A stretch of 64,000 bases of DNA from CAVTQY01 sp963736975 (GCA_963736975.1 CAVTQY010000001.1:62001-126000); one strand, 5' to 3'. Shown: positions 34,723-43,773, counted from the first letter of the stretch. Numbers and translations are program-made. Notes: generated by a model not told the origin, from the sequence alone.

Positions 34723-35544
34723 TCACCGCATCAGGGCGGTCCAGACGCGTAGCGCCTGGACCGTTGCTGCAACGTCATGCACGCGGAGGAACGACGCGCC
34801 CCGTGCGACGGCGAACAGGCCGGCGGCAAGCGATGCCGGAAGCCTGTCGCGCGGCTGTGTTGCGGCTGGTAGATTGCGCACGAAGAGCTTGCGCGAGACA
34901 CCGACAAGGATCGGACAGCCGAGTTCGCACAAACTGGGAATGCCGCACAGCAGTGCAGTGTTTTGCTCCCAACGCTTGGCGAAACTGATGCCGGGGTCGA
35001 GCACGATGCGCTTGCGCGGAATCCCGGCGCGTTCGGCTTCTGCCAGACGCGCCGAAAGTTCGCGACGCACGTCCAGAACGACATCGTCATAGACGGCGAG
35101 GCCTTCCATGCTGGCGGGGTCGCCGCGCATGTGCATCAGCACGACGGGACAACCGCGCTCCGCCACGACCGCCGCTGAACGTGCGTCATGCGTTAACGCC
35201 GACACATCATTGATAATCGCAGCGCCGGCATCGAGCGCGGCTTCCATTGTGTCGGCGTTGCGCGTGTCGACCGACAGGCGCAGGCCATGCGCGGCCAGCA
35301 CCCGAATCACCGGCAGGATACGCGCTTGCTCAAGCGTGGAGGGGATCGCCGAAGCTCCTGGCCGGACCAACTCGCCGCCCACATCGATGATATCGGCACC
35401 TTCGGCGGCCAGCCGCAGCCCGGCGGCAATGGCTCGATCAGGATCGAGCGTCTCGCCTCCATCGCTGAAACTGTCGGGCGTGACGTTCAGGATGGCCATT
35501 ACGCGCGGACGGTCGAGGCTGAGCCCGGCCCAGGTCGGTGTCAT
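34723..35544 (-). CDS. folP: Dihydropteroate synthase
   Basis: A 273-residue cytoplasmic enzyme that joins p-aminobenzoate (or a related amine) to dihydropterin pyrophosphate. It shows the family motifs VMAILNVTPDSFSDGGE, IIDVGGELVRPGAS, LSVDTRNADTMEAALDAGA, IINDVSAL and VVLMHMRGDP with the KLFVRNL loop. The ATG at 35544 is taken because the homology begins with PTWAGLSLDRPRV right after it. It is the last gene of the fhc operon orientation. It may serve folate or supply the pterin for H4MPT, which uses an analogous condensation; the neighbourhood favours a C1-cofactor role but the family cannot decide. A perfect inverted repeat covers its start region. Confidence 0.85.
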   Translation of the reverse strand: MTPTWAGLSLDRPRVMAILNVTPDSFSDGGETLDPDRAIAAGLRLAAEGADIIDVGGELVRPGASAIPSTLEQARILPVIRVLAAHGLRLSVDTRNADTMEAALDAGAAIINDVSALTHDARSAAVVAERGCPVVLMHMRGDPASMEGLAVYDDVVLDVRRELSARLAEAERAGIPRKRIVLDPGISFAKRWEQNTALLCGIPSLCELGCPILVGVSRKLFVRNLPAATQPRDRLPASLAAGLFAVARGASFLRVHDVAATVQALRVWTALMR

Positions 35545-35592
35545 ACCCGCGGCCCGGTGCGGGACTCTTCCACCGCACCGGGCCGCGGGTAT
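35543..35592. promoter_or_regulatory. Perfect 20-bp inverted repeat over the folP start
   Basis: ATACCCGCGGCCCGGTGCGG (35543-35562), a 10-base loop, and its exact complement at 35573-35592. In the folP message this forms a very stable hairpin that includes two bases of the ATG and the space where a ribosome site would be. It could block translation unless melted, or mark a processing or termination point. The palindrome is seen; the effect is inference. Confidence 0.55.
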
Positions 35593-35689
35593 GGCGCGCG
35601 GGGTTGGCGGGGCGGCCGCGCGCGAAACCAAAACTCCGATGCCAGCGGCCCGGCTCGGGCGGAGGGGGCAACAGAAAGGGCCGCTGGTA

Positions 35690-35905
35690 TCAGGTCTGCT
35701 TCCCTTCTTGATCCGGCCAGTCGCAGCGATACTTGGCGATGCGCAGGCCCGGATGCTCGCCGATCCATTGGGCGAGATACGGCTGCGCCTCCATCACGCA
35801 GGCGCGCAGCGAGCCATGCGATTCGAACAGGATGTGCTGTTCCTGACAGGCGTTTGGCGACGCCACGGCACAGACGAGAACGATCAGGTCAACGAGATTC
35901 ATCAT
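35690..35905 (-). CDS. Small secreted cysteine-containing protein
   Basis: A 71-residue protein starting MMNLVDLIVLVCAVASPNA, a likely signal peptide, followed by CQEQHILFESHGSLRACVME and YRCDW. Three cysteines after the leader could form disulfides. GGAGAGG lies six to eight bases before the ATG. It is placed between fhcC and folP with the same direction, 39 bases after fhcC, and small proteins of this kind occur in H4MPT gene clusters as I recall, but I know no function. Confidence 0.6.
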   Translation of the reverse strand: MMNLVDLIVLVCAVASPNACQEQHILFESHGSLRACVMEAQPYLAQWIGEHPGLRIAKYRCDWPDQEGKQT

Positions 35906-35944
35906 GATGTCCTCTCCAATCGTCCTTTCTATACAAAGTGGCGC

Positions 35945-36763
35945 TCAGCCCGGGATCATTATTTCGCCTTTGCCGAGCGTTGCGGTGTCGCCCATGAAGC
36001 GGGTGACGGCTCTGCCGACCAGCCGGGCGGCTTTGGGACTCGCTGCGCTCACCGCCGCAGCAAGCAGGCGAAGGAAGGGCAGGGCGGCGGCGCCTGTCGG
36101 AACGAACGTCGGCAGCAACGCGCCCGGGCTGCCCAGAACCAGCGTGCCGCGGCGCATAAGGTAGCCGGGCAGTGCCCCGGACCGGCCGCACACGATCAGC
36201 GTACCGGCGATCATGCGGCTGCCGGGGTGCGGACCGGTCGCTCCCTCGATCACCATCAGTCCGCGCCGAAGACGATCGCCCGCGCGGGCCGCGGCGCTGC
36301 TGCGCACCAACAGAGTGCCCCCGGCCATGCCCGTCAGCTCCCCGGCAAGCGGGCCGCCCAGGCAGGTTCCGGCATTGCCGCCGATCTCCAGCCAGCCCCC
36401 TGAGAGGCGGGAACCCGCCCAGTCGCCGGCGTTGCCGCGAATCTCGAGCCGGCCGCCCGACATCATCCGGCCGGCATACTGTCCGGCGTCGCCCTCCAGC
36501 ACCAACGTCCCCTCGGCCATGCCGGACCCGACGCGATCGAAGCGATGCGAGCCGCCTTCAATGACGACCGTCCCGCTAGCCGCGAGCCCGTCGGGTATCT
36601 GCACCCGGAACACATCGCCCACGCGCCGGCTGGCCCGCTTGGTGCCGAGCTCGATGCGCTCGATCGCGGCTTGGTCGAGGCCGACGAGCCGCTCCGGGAT
36701 CAGCGGAGAGAGATCGAGCCGCGTATCCGGCGGGCCGCGCAGGAGGAAGCGTGCTGCTGTCAT
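35945..36763 (-). CDS. fhcC: Formyltransferase/hydrolase complex subunit C
   Basis: A 272-residue subunit of the four-protein complex that hydrolyses formyl-H4MPT to formate through methanofuran. FhcC forms a right-handed beta-helix of short glycine-rich turns, seen here as VVIEGGSHRFDRVGSGMAEG, LEIRGNAGDWAGSRLSGG and LEIGGNAGTCLGGPLAGEL. The sequence lies at residues 60-200; the C-terminal 50 residues cap the helix. It overlaps fhcD by four bases (ATGA). In bacteria the complex lacks the tungsten/molybdenum redox subunits of archaeal formylmethanofuran dehydrogenase. Confidence 0.92.
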   Translation of the reverse strand: MTAARFLLRGPPDTRLDLSPLIPERLVGLDQAAIERIELGTKRASRRVGDVFRVQIPDGLAASGTVVIEGGSHRFDRVGSGMAEGTLVLEGDAGQYAGRMMSGGRLEIRGNAGDWAGSRLSGGWLEIGGNAGTCLGGPLAGELTGMAGGTLLVRSSAAARAGDRLRRGLMVIEGATGPHPGSRMIAGTLIVCGRSGALPGYLMRRGTLVLGSPGALLPTFVPTGAAALPFLRLLAAAVSAASPKAARLVGRAVTRFMGDTATLGKGEIMIPG

Positions 36764-37668
36764 GACAGCAGCTCGAGCAGGTGGAAGTGATGGCGGCCAA
36801 GCTTGCCGCCGTAATTGCCTGCGGTGATGCGCGCGGCACCACGGTCCGGGCCGAGTGCGATGGCGGCGGCGAGGCCCGCCCTGGTTGCGGCGGCGACAGC
36901 ATTGGGGGTCAGGCCATCGATAACGACTTCCAGCACTGCGGTGATATCGGCATCGAGTTCCGAGTCCGTGGCGCCGCGCAGGGTCGGGCAGAATAGATGG
37001 TTCGTCGAGGCAACCATCCCTCTGTATTTCGATCCGACCTTGGAGCCCGAGCGGGCGATGCCGCCGGGAAATGGCGCGATTGCACCAAGGGTACTAGCGA
37101 TCGCGGCAGCTACTGCCTCGGCTGCGCGAAGCGTCGCGGCGGCGGATCGCCCGAGTAGGATGAGGTTGCCGCCGCCGACCGCCTCTCGGGTCATGCCGGT
37201 GGTGCCTTCGCAGACGAACTCCCCATCCATCACCGGAATGCGCCAGTAATGCCGGCCGCCAAAGCGTTTCGATATCTGCCAGCCGTCGCCGAAATAACGC
37301 AGTCCGTCGCCCAGGCGCAGGGTCTCGCCGGCGATAAGACCGGCATAGCAGGCGGTATCGTGGCAGGTGAGCACACATTGCCCGACACGCGCCTGCACTT
37401 GCTTCTGCAACTCAGCGGTGGAGGTGGAGAACAGCAGCACGCGCACGCCGGGACGCCCGTCCGGAGTTTCGGCAGGCGCGACATCGGCGTCGATGGCCGC
37501 TTCGCAGCCGCAGGCGATGACCGACGTGGCGAAGCCGGTCATTGTGACTGCCGCCTGACGCGCCCAGCGCGCGGCGCCGGCGGTGATCACCAGCGCGGTC
37601 CCGCGCATATCGAATGCCTCGGCGAAGGTGTCGTCGATGCGCACGCCGTTGCGGATCACGTCCGGCAT
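36760..37668 (-). CDS. fhcD: Formylmethanofuran:H4MPT formyltransferase
   Basis: A 302-residue cytoplasmic enzyme (FhcD, Ftr) that moves the formyl group from formyl-H4MPT to methanofuran. It starts MPDVIRNGVRIDDTFAEAFD and keeps FGDGWQISKRFGGRHYWRIP, GGGNLILLGRSAAATLRAAE and GGIARSGSKVGSKYRGMVAS, all typical. The ATG at 37668 lies 13 bases before the fhcA stop, so the two genes overlap, and the 3' end overlaps fhcC. Length and motifs match the family without gaps. Confidence 0.93.
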   Translation of the reverse strand: MPDVIRNGVRIDDTFAEAFDMRGTALVITAGAARWARQAAVTMTGFATSVIACGCEAAIDADVAPAETPDGRPGVRVLLFSTSTAELQKQVQARVGQCVLTCHDTACYAGLIAGETLRLGDGLRYFGDGWQISKRFGGRHYWRIPVMDGEFVCEGTTGMTREAVGGGNLILLGRSAAATLRAAEAVAAAIASTLGAIAPFPGGIARSGSKVGSKYRGMVASTNHLFCPTLRGATDSELDADITAVLEVVIDGLTPNAVAAATRAGLAAAIALGPDRGAARITAGNYGGKLGRHHFHLLELLS

Positions 37669-39263
37669 GGCACCGCGCTGAACCGGTCCGGATCGCCGAC
37701 CGCCTCCGGCACCACGTCGAACGCGGTGTGCGGCACGCCGAAGATGCGGTTGTACCAGTGCGACAGGTTTGTTTCGATTGCCGCGTCGAAGCCGGGCTGC
37801 ACGGTCAGGACCTGTCCGAACACGATGTCGAGCGGCTCGCCGTGCTGGACCACAAGCTGGCCGTTCTTGAAGACCAGCTCGGCGTGCCGAAATATCGTCG
37901 CGAGATCGGCGCCTGGGCGATACACGGCGATGTCGGCGCGGGCGCCGGGGCCGAGATGGCCACGATCGGCGAGACCGAGCAGCCGTGCCGGCGCGGCGCG
38001 GGTCATGGTTGCGATCTCCGGCCAGGTGTATTCCCGGGCGATGGAAGCCAGGGTGGTAACGCTCATCGCATCGGGCGGGAGCGTTGCGATCCATTGCGTG
38101 CGCAGATCGCGGCTCATCAACAGCGCCAGCAGATCCGGATAGGAAGTGAACGGCGCGCCGTTGGGGTGATCGGTGGTGAAGAAGACCCGCCACGGATCGT
38201 CGATCAGCAGGAACAGTTCCAGCCCGGCGGCCCATTGCACGGCGTTGAAGAAGTTTGTACGGCGATAACGGTATGGCACGATGCCGCCGCCATTGCCGTC
38301 GCCGTCCATGATAACGGATTTGCGCGGATGTGCCTGACCGCGGGCATTGAACTGGCGCAGCACGTCGGACGAAATGGTCACCGTCTGTCCGAACATCACC
38401 TGGCCCACATCGGCGGTGACGAGTTTACGACCGTTGACCGCCTCAGCGAGGCGCGGCGCGGCGGAGGAAAAGCCGCGCGGTCCCTCGGTCCCATAAGCAT
38501 AAAATTGCAGGTGCGCGAGATGCAGCGGCAAATCGCCGAGCGCGTCGATGGTGGCTAGCCCGGTCTCGACATTGCCCGGCATGCCGAGATTGTTGCAATG
38601 CAGGTGCATCGGATGCGGCACCCCGAGTGCAACCACCGCCTGCTGCAGGGCACGAGCGATAGCGCGCGAGGACAGGCCGTAGCGCGGAACCTCGTCATCG
38701 AGTCCGAAGCTGCGCTGGTTCTGCTTGAAGGCGGCGGCGCCGCCAGGATTGATCACCTTCACGCCGAGGCCGCGACTGCCGGCAAGCATACGGCCCGCGT
38801 AATCAGCGACGGCGGTCGGGCCTTGCGATCGGCGCAACTGCTCCAGCAGGAAGTCTTCGTTGCCGAGCACTGTCAGAATGGCGGTATTGATGAAGGGGAT
38901 CGCCGCCAGTTCCAGATGTGCCTGGAGGGCAAGGTGCGGCGAAATCGCCGGCTCCACGACGGTGGTGAAGCCCATGGCGATGTAGAGTCGGCCGATCTGT
39001 TCGGTTATGGGCACGGCGGTGCTGTCGGCGTCCCGGAGCTCGGGAAGCAGCAGCCGCGCGGTGTTCACGTTGGTGCCGGCGATATGTGAGTGGATGTCGA
39101 TTGCCCCGGCAAGCACCACGGCGCCGGTGACGTTGTACACCGTATCGGCACGCCTGCCGGCGGGCGGGGCAATGATCCGGCCGTCCTCGAACCAGAGATC
39201 GCCTGGGGCATCTCGGCGGTTTGCCGGATCGATCACCCGTCCGCCGGTAAGGCATGTCAGCAT
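37656..39263 (-). CDS. fhcA: Formyltransferase/hydrolase complex subunit A
   Basis: A 535-residue amidohydrolase-superfamily subunit that hydrolyses formylmethanofuran to formate. The zinc-binding N-terminal block is GAIDIHSHIAGTNVNTARLL (His-x-His type), with LHCNNLG and LAHLQFYAYG as the next histidine ligands and FFTTDHPNGAPFTSYPDLLA as the Asp ligand region. The barrel ends with LGPGARADIAVYRP. The ATG at 39263 starts seven bases inside the fhcB stop region. It is the catalytic hydrolase of the FhcABCD complex. Confidence 0.93.
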   Translation of the reverse strand: MLTCLTGGRVIDPANRRDAPGDLWFEDGRIIAPPAGRRADTVYNVTGAVVLAGAIDIHSHIAGTNVNTARLLLPELRDADSTAVPITEQIGRLYIAMGFTTVVEPAISPHLALQAHLELAAIPFINTAILTVLGNEDFLLEQLRRSQGPTAVADYAGRMLAGSRGLGVKVINPGGAAAFKQNQRSFGLDDEVPRYGLSSRAIARALQQAVVALGVPHPMHLHCNNLGMPGNVETGLATIDALGDLPLHLAHLQFYAYGTEGPRGFSSAAPRLAEAVNGRKLVTADVGQVMFGQTVTISSDVLRQFNARGQAHPRKSVIMDGDGNGGGIVPYRYRRTNFFNAVQWAAGLELFLLIDDPWRVFFTTDHPNGAPFTSYPDLLALLMSRDLRTQWIATLPPDAMSVTTLASIAREYTWPEIATMTRAAPARLLGLADRGHLGPGARADIAVYRPGADLATIFRHAELVFKNGQLVVQHGEPLDIVFGQVLTVQPGFDAAIETNLSHWYNRIFGVPHTAFDVVPEAVGDPDRFSAVPCRT

Positions 39264-40354
39264 GGCCGCAGGGCCGCGGTGATCCGCTGCACGGTGTCGG
39301 CAACGGATGGCGCGCTGCTCGGCTCCGCAGCAGTCTTGCACACCAGCGTGGCGAGATGGCTGTCGAACAGCACTGCGGGATGATCGCGGCCCGGGTTTCC
39401 TACCACGATCGAAACTTCAGGCGGCGAGCGGAAGCGCGCGCCGGGCACAGCAAGGGCCACGCATGGCACGGCACGCCGCCAGGGCGGTGCTTCCGGCGCA
39501 AATGCAGAGATCCACATAGCGGCATCCGCCTCTCCGCTGTCGATCATGCGCGTCGTATCGAACTGCCACGGATCGTGTTCGATGTGCTTACGCATGAAGC
39601 CGATGCGGAGAGGAAAGCCGCACGCCCAGGCGCTGGCCTGCGCCACCCCCGCGGCGTTGCCCGGCAGCGCCAGCGGCAGGCCGGCAAAGCGGGTTTTCGC
39701 GTTGAGGTCGTCGATCAGCCCGCACAGCATCTCGATCGATAACGCGTCGAGCGCGGCGGCGGACCAGACCGCGACACCGAAGGCCGCCGAGGTCAGTCGG
39801 CTGGCGCAGTCACGCAATGCTTCAAGCCAAGGCGCATCCGCACGCACCGGCCGGCCGCCGACGATGGCACGCAGGACGCCAAGCAGCAGCGGCAGTTGGG
39901 CGGGATCGTCGCCGATTACCGTACGATTTGCCGTGCGATGGGGGGATTCGTCGCCTGCGCACAACCGCAGCACGTGCCGCGCGCGCTCGGCAAACAACGC
40001 CGGCGGAGTATCGTATCGATTGTAATCGTCCGCGTCGGCACCAGGGCCGACGAACAGCACGATGTCGGCCCGCGCTCGCGCCTGCAACGGCGTGGTGACT
40101 ATCCAACCGGCTTGGCGTACCACGTCCAGTTCGCGGAGGGCACTGCCAGCGTGCAGGTGGTCGATGACACCGTCCAAGCGGCGTGCCAGCTCGATCGCTG
40201 CCTTGGTACCGGCGATATCGGTCGCGAGTCCGGCGATGACCGCGCACCGACTGTTCCCCAACAGGTCCGCGGCCGCCGTGATCGCTTCGTCGAGCGAAAC
40301 ATCGCGGCCGCGAACGGCCGGCGCGGCAGTCGCGCGCGGGCTGGTGCGCGGCAC
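39257..40354 (-). CDS. fhcB: Formyltransferase/hydrolase complex subunit B
   Basis: A 365-residue protein related to the molybdopterin-binding FwdB subunit but without a redox site, as in bacterial FhcB. It shows AITAAADLLGNSRCAVIAG, GLATDIAGTKAAIELARRLD, IVTTPLQARARADIVLFVG, and the C-terminal PAVLFDSHLATLV. A Cys-rich iron-sulfur N-terminus, seen in archaeal FwdB, is absent. It is believed to be a structural partner of FhcA. The start is GTG at 40354, eight bases after the pterin dehydratase-like gene. Confidence 0.9.
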   Translation of the reverse strand: MPRTSPRATAAPAVRGRDVSLDEAITAAADLLGNSRCAVIAGLATDIAGTKAAIELARRLDGVIDHLHAGSALRELDVVRQAGWIVTTPLQARARADIVLFVGPGADADDYNRYDTPPALFAERARHVLRLCAGDESPHRTANRTVIGDDPAQLPLLLGVLRAIVGGRPVRADAPWLEALRDCASRLTSAAFGVAVWSAAALDALSIEMLCGLIDDLNAKTRFAGLPLALPGNAAGVAQASAWACGFPLRIGFMRKHIEHDPWQFDTTRMIDSGEADAAMWISAFAPEAPPWRRAVPCVALAVPGARFRSPPEVSIVVGNPGRDHPAVLFDSHLATLVCKTAAEPSSAPSVADTVQRITAALRPC

Positions 40355-40362
40355 GCAGGCTG

Positions 40363-40743
40363 TCAGTCGTACTTGATGTAGGCGAAGCGCTGATCGGATT
40401 GCGGCGTTCCCTCCAGCGCCCCGCCGTCCTTACCGGGCTGCCACTGGATCACCTCTTCGATCTTGCGGGCGAGTTGCAGATCCTTGTCGGTGATTCCCTT
40501 GGCGGTGTGGGTCTGCAAGCGCACCTCCACCCAGGCATATGACGCGGTGATATCCGGGTGATGCCAGGCGGCCTCGGCAAGATGGCCGATGGTATTGATC
40601 ACCATCAGCGTGGCCTTCCAACTGTGGGTCCGATAGGTACGGCGGATCCAGCCACGCTCAAGCCGCCAATGCGGCAAGTGCTGCTTGAGATGCGCTTCAA
40701 TCTCAGGCTCGGAATAGGCATGTTCAGGGGTGCGTTCCGTCAT
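40363..40743 (-). CDS. Pterin-4a-carbinolamine dehydratase-like protein
   Basis: A 126-residue protein of the PCD/DCoH family. The catalytic signature is WHHPDITASYAWVEVRLQTH (His-His-Pro and downstream His), preceded by LMVINTIGHLAEAAWHH. PCDs dehydrate 4a-hydroxy-tetrahydropterins; in H4MPT clusters the exact role is unsettled (pterin recycling or synthesis). GGGAGGAG lies six bases before the ATG at 40743. It heads the fhc operon and is divergent from mptG across 67 bases. Confidence 0.85.
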   Translation of the reverse strand: MTERTPEHAYSEPEIEAHLKQHLPHWRLERGWIRRTYRTHSWKATLMVINTIGHLAEAAWHHPDITASYAWVEVRLQTHTAKGITDKDLQLARKIEEVIQWQPGKDGGALEGTPQSDQRFAYIKYD

Positions 40744-40776
40744 GCGCAACTCCTCCCGTGCTAAGCAGAGACTTTA

Positions 40777-40805
40777 TTGCTTCGGCGTTGGCCAGTGTGT
40801 AACAT
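40777..40805 (+). promoter_or_regulatory. Candidate promoter for mptG
   Basis: TTGCTT, 17 bases, then TAACAT, a fair match to the sigma-70 pattern. The spacing would start transcription close to the mptG ATG at 40811, giving a very short leader. It lies in the 67-base gap between divergent operons. Low confidence, since such matches occur by chance. Confidence 0.25.
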
Positions 40806-40810
40806 GTGAC

Positions 40811-41776
40811 ATGGCCAAGGCAACGCCGGACGGGGTTATCGTTGCCTCCAGCGCTCGACTCCATATGGGTTTTCTCGACCCGAGCGGCGTGCTTGGCCGG
40901 CGTTTCGGCAGCATCGGCTTGGCGCTCGACGGACCGGAAACCCGGATTACGTTGCGCCGCGCCGCGAAGACGCGCGCCGCCGGGCCGGATTGCGAGCGTG
41001 GAGCACGATATCTTGAGATGATCGCCCGACATCTCGGTGTCGCGGCGCAGCATGAGCTGACGGTGATCTCGGCGATCGATGCTCATGCGGGGCTCGGCTC
41101 AGGTACGCAACTCGCTTTGGCGGTGGCTGCCGCGATGCGGCGGCTGCACGATATGCCTGGGGATCCGGCGGACGACGCGCTTGTGCTTGGTCGCGGCGGA
41201 CGATCCGGCATCGGCATTGCACTGTTCCGGGACGGCGGGTTCGTGGTGGATGGCGGCCGCGGAGAGTCCGCCGGACTGCCGCCCGTCCTGGTCCGCATGG
41301 CGGTGTCCAGCGAATGGCGCGTGATGCTCGTCCGCGATCCGCGATATCGCGGCCTGTCCGGCGACGATGAGAGCGCGGGACTGGCGGCGCTGCCGGCGTT
41401 CCATGCCGAGCGCGCCGCCACTCTCTGTCATCTCGTGTTGATGCAGGTCCTGCCGGCGCTGGCGGAAGACGATTTGCCGCGGTTCGGGGCAGCGATCACG
41501 CGTATCCAGCAGCTCGTGGGCGGTTATTTTGCTCCCGTTCAGGGCGGCACGATCGCCAGCCCACGCGTTGCCGCGGCATTGGGGATGCTGGGCTCAGCGG
41601 GAGCGACCGGATTGGGACAAAGTTCCTGGGGGCCGACCGGCTTCGGCTTTGTTCGGGGCGAGGAAACCGCTCATCGGATAGCCGAGACGCTGCGGCGCTC
41701 CGGTCATAGCGATGGGTTGGACATCGATATTCGCCGGCCGCTCAATCGCGGCGCCCTCGTCACAGATATGGAATGA
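40811..41776 (+). CDS. mptG: Beta-ribofuranosylaminobenzene 5'-phosphate synthase
   Basis: A 321-residue enzyme of the GHMP-kinase fold that joins p-aminobenzoate and phosphoribosyl pyrophosphate with loss of CO2, the first committed step to the H4MPT side arm. The nucleotide-binding block is SSARLHMGFLDPSGVLGRRF, followed by IDAHAGLGSGTQLALAVAAA (the GHMP glycine loop) and GRGGRSGIGIALFRDGGFVV. The C-terminus has GLGQSSWGPTGFGFV. The ATG at 40811 fits the homology; longer in-frame starts run into the divergent gene. It is followed by mtdB after seven bases. Confidence 0.9.
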   Translation: MAKATPDGVIVASSARLHMGFLDPSGVLGRRFGSIGLALDGPETRITLRRAAKTRAAGPDCERGARYLEMIARHLGVAAQHELTVISAIDAHAGLGSGTQLALAVAAAMRRLHDMPGDPADDALVLGRGGRSGIGIALFRDGGFVVDGGRGESAGLPPVLVRMAVSSEWRVMLVRDPRYRGLSGDDESAGLAALPAFHAERAATLCHLVLMQVLPALAEDDLPRFGAAITRIQQLVGGYFAPVQGGTIASPRVAAALGMLGSAGATGLGQSSWGPTGFGFVRGEETAHRIAETLRRSGHSDGLDIDIRRPLNRGALVTDME

Positions 41777-41783
41777 GCAGATC

Positions 41784-42680
41784 ATGGCCGCAAAGCACAT
41801 CCTGCATATGCTGAGCCCGCTGCCGCAGGTGAGCCCTTTCGACGTGAACATGGCGCTGGATGCCGGCTTTGACGCTGTGCTGCCGTACAGCGGGATCGCG
41901 GTCGAGACCGTACGTGCTCTGGTGCAGGACGCGATCTTCTCGCGCCCGCCGAAAGACGCGGTGCGGACTGGCGTGTTTATCGGCGGGAAAAACGCGATCA
42001 CCGCCCTCGACATGCTGGATGCGGCGAAACAAGCGATGGTGCCACCCTTTATCATTTCGCTGTTTGCCGATCCGGCGGGCTCCTTCACGACTGCGGCGGC
42101 ACTGGTTGCGCGGGTCGAGACAGTGCTGAAAAAGCAGCACCAGCGCGCGCTCGATAGGTTGCGCGTGGTCATCTATGGCGCGACCGGCGTGGTGGGCTTC
42201 GCCGCCGGCGTGATCGCGGCCATGCACGGGGCGAATGTCGTGTTGGCCGGCTATGACGGCGCGGAGCGGGTCCAGCGCGCCGCGGCGGAGATTGGGCGTC
42301 GCTTCGGCACAACCGTTACCGGCGCCGATGCGAGCACCGAAGAACGCAAGGCGGCATTGCTGCGCGATGCGGACGCCGCCTTTTGCACGGGGCGTGCCGG
42401 CGTGCAGATCCTGAGTTCGGCATTGCTGCATCAGGCGCCCGGGCTGCTGGTGGTCGCCGATGTCAACGCCGTGCCGCCGACGGGAGTGGAGGGGCTCGAC
42501 GCCAAGTCCGATGGGTCGCCGCTGGCCGGCTCGGCTGCGATGGGTATCGGCGCGCTGGCGATAGGCGGCATCAAATACCGCACGGAGTTCGGTCTCTTCC
42601 GCCGCATGATCGAAGCTGACAAACCGGTGACGTTCGATTTTCGTGATGCGTTTTCACTGGCCCGTGACCTGTCGTCCTGA
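41784..42680 (+). CDS. mtdB: NAD(P)-dependent methylene-H4MPT dehydrogenase
   Basis: A 298-residue cytoplasmic enzyme that oxidises methylene-H4MPT to methenyl-H4MPT. Features: LSPLPQVSPFDVNMALDAGF, LPYSGI, FSRPPKDAVRTGVFIGGKNA, and a Rossmann core YGATGVVGFAAGVIAAMHGA (about 126-145). These are the MtdA/MtdB pattern; the order of neighbours (mch, fae, fhc) indicates MtdB rather than MtdA. The ATG at 41784 follows mptG by seven bases. The ATP-grasp gene starts inside its 3' end. Confidence 0.9.
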   Translation: MAAKHILHMLSPLPQVSPFDVNMALDAGFDAVLPYSGIAVETVRALVQDAIFSRPPKDAVRTGVFIGGKNAITALDMLDAAKQAMVPPFIISLFADPAGSFTTAAALVARVETVLKKQHQRALDRLRVVIYGATGVVGFAAGVIAAMHGANVVLAGYDGAERVQRAAAEIGRRFGTTVTGADASTEERKAALLRDADAAFCTGRAGVQILSSALLHQAPGLLVVADVNAVPPTGVEGLDAKSDGSPLAGSAAMGIGALAIGGIKYRTEFGLFRRMIEADKPVTFDFRDAFSLARDLSS

Positions 42681-43773
42681 CCGGGCCGCCGTGCTGGTAA
42701 CCGCGATCTCGGCGCGGGCGCTCGCGGACGCTGCGCGCCGTGCCGGCTTCGTCCCGCTGGTTGCTGACCTGTTCGGCGATCTCGACACAAGGGCCATCGC
42801 AACGAGGCTGATCCGGCTGCCCGGCAGTTTTGCTCGCGGTCTCCGGCGTGGTCCCTTGCTTGAGGCGCTCGATCGGCTGGCCGAAGGCATTGCCCCTGAG
42901 GGCGTGGTTTATGGCGCGGGGTTCGAGGATCGCCCTTCGCTGTTGCACAATATCGCGCGTCGGTATCGGTTGATCGGCAATACCGCTGAAACGGTCGCCC
43001 GGTTGACGGATCCTATTTCATTCGCGGCGCTGTGCCGGCAAACCGGTGTGCCGCATCCGCGAACTCAGCGGGAGCGACCCGCGCGCGGCGGTTGGCTGGA
43101 GAAGCGGACAGGCGGCGCGGGGGGCATGCATGTGCGAACCCCGTCGCGGCGGCGTGGTTCCGCCCGACACTATTACCAGCGCGAAGTCGAGGGACGCCCG
43201 GTGTCTGCGCTCTTCCTGGCGGATGGAAATCGGGCGCGGCTGCTGGGGTTCAGTGAGCAATGGACGGATCCGACAGCGGGGCATCCGTTTCGTTATGGCG
43301 GTGCGGTGCAGCCGGCGGTGTTGTTGGACGAGCAGCGGCGTGCTGTCGCCGATGTGGTGTCGCGGCTGGTCGCAGCCAGTGGCCTGGTTGGGCTGTGCAG
43401 CGCGGATTTCATGTTGCGCACTGCGGGGTTCGACCTCCTGGAAATCAATCCGCGCCCCGGCGCGACGCTGGATATCTACCGCGATCCGCTTCTGTTCGGC
43501 TGGCACGTCGAATCCTGCCGCGGCCAACTGCCGGAGGAGACGCCAACATTTCCGCCCGCCGCCGCCGCCGTGGTCTATGCAAGGGGCGCGCTGCGCCTGC
43601 CTGATGGTTTTGTCTGGCCGGAATGGACCGCCGACCGGCAACCGCCTGGCGATGTCGTCGCGGCCGGTGCGCCGCTTTGCACCGTGCTGGGGGAAGCGGA
43701 GACGGCAGCGGAGGCGCGGGAGATTGTGTTGCAGCGGGGCGCCGCAATTCTTGCCAGTGCGGGGGCGGCATGA
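42643..43773 (+). CDS. ATP-grasp protein of the H4MPT cluster
   Basis: A protein of up to 376 residues. The ATP-grasp core is recognised by WLEKRTGGAGGMHVR, YYQREVEGRPVSALFLADG, and the metal/ADP loop LLEINPRPGATLDIYRD (about residues 266-282). Such ligases form peptide or amide bonds from an acyl phosphate. ATP-grasp proteins without assigned function are regular members of bacterial H4MPT islands. It could add glutamate to a cofactor or build methanofuran, but neither is shown. The true start may be GTG at 42664; the longer form overlaps mtdB by 38 bases. Its stop overlaps the mch start (ATGA). Confidence 0.75.
   Translation: MMRFHWPVTCRPDRAAVLVTAISARALADAARRAGFVPLVADLFGDLDTRAIATRLIRLPGSFARGLRRGPLLEALDRLAEGIAPEGVVYGAGFEDRPSLLHNIARRYRLIGNTAETVARLTDPISFAALCRQTGVPHPRTQRERPARGGWLEKRTGGAGGMHVRTPSRRRGSARHYYQREVEGRPVSALFLADGNRARLLGFSEQWTDPTAGHPFRYGGAVQPAVLLDEQRRAVADVVSRLVAASGLVGLCSADFMLRTAGFDLLEINPRPGATLDIYRDPLLFGWHVESCRGQLPEETPTFPPAAAAVVYARGALRLPDGFVWPEWTADRQPPGDVVAAGAPLCTVLGEAETAAEAREIVLQRGAAILASAGAA

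Noticed and set aside
40777..40805. Strong promoter claim for mptG
   Set aside because: The match is only moderate and would give almost no leader, so it is kept as a low-confidence feature only.
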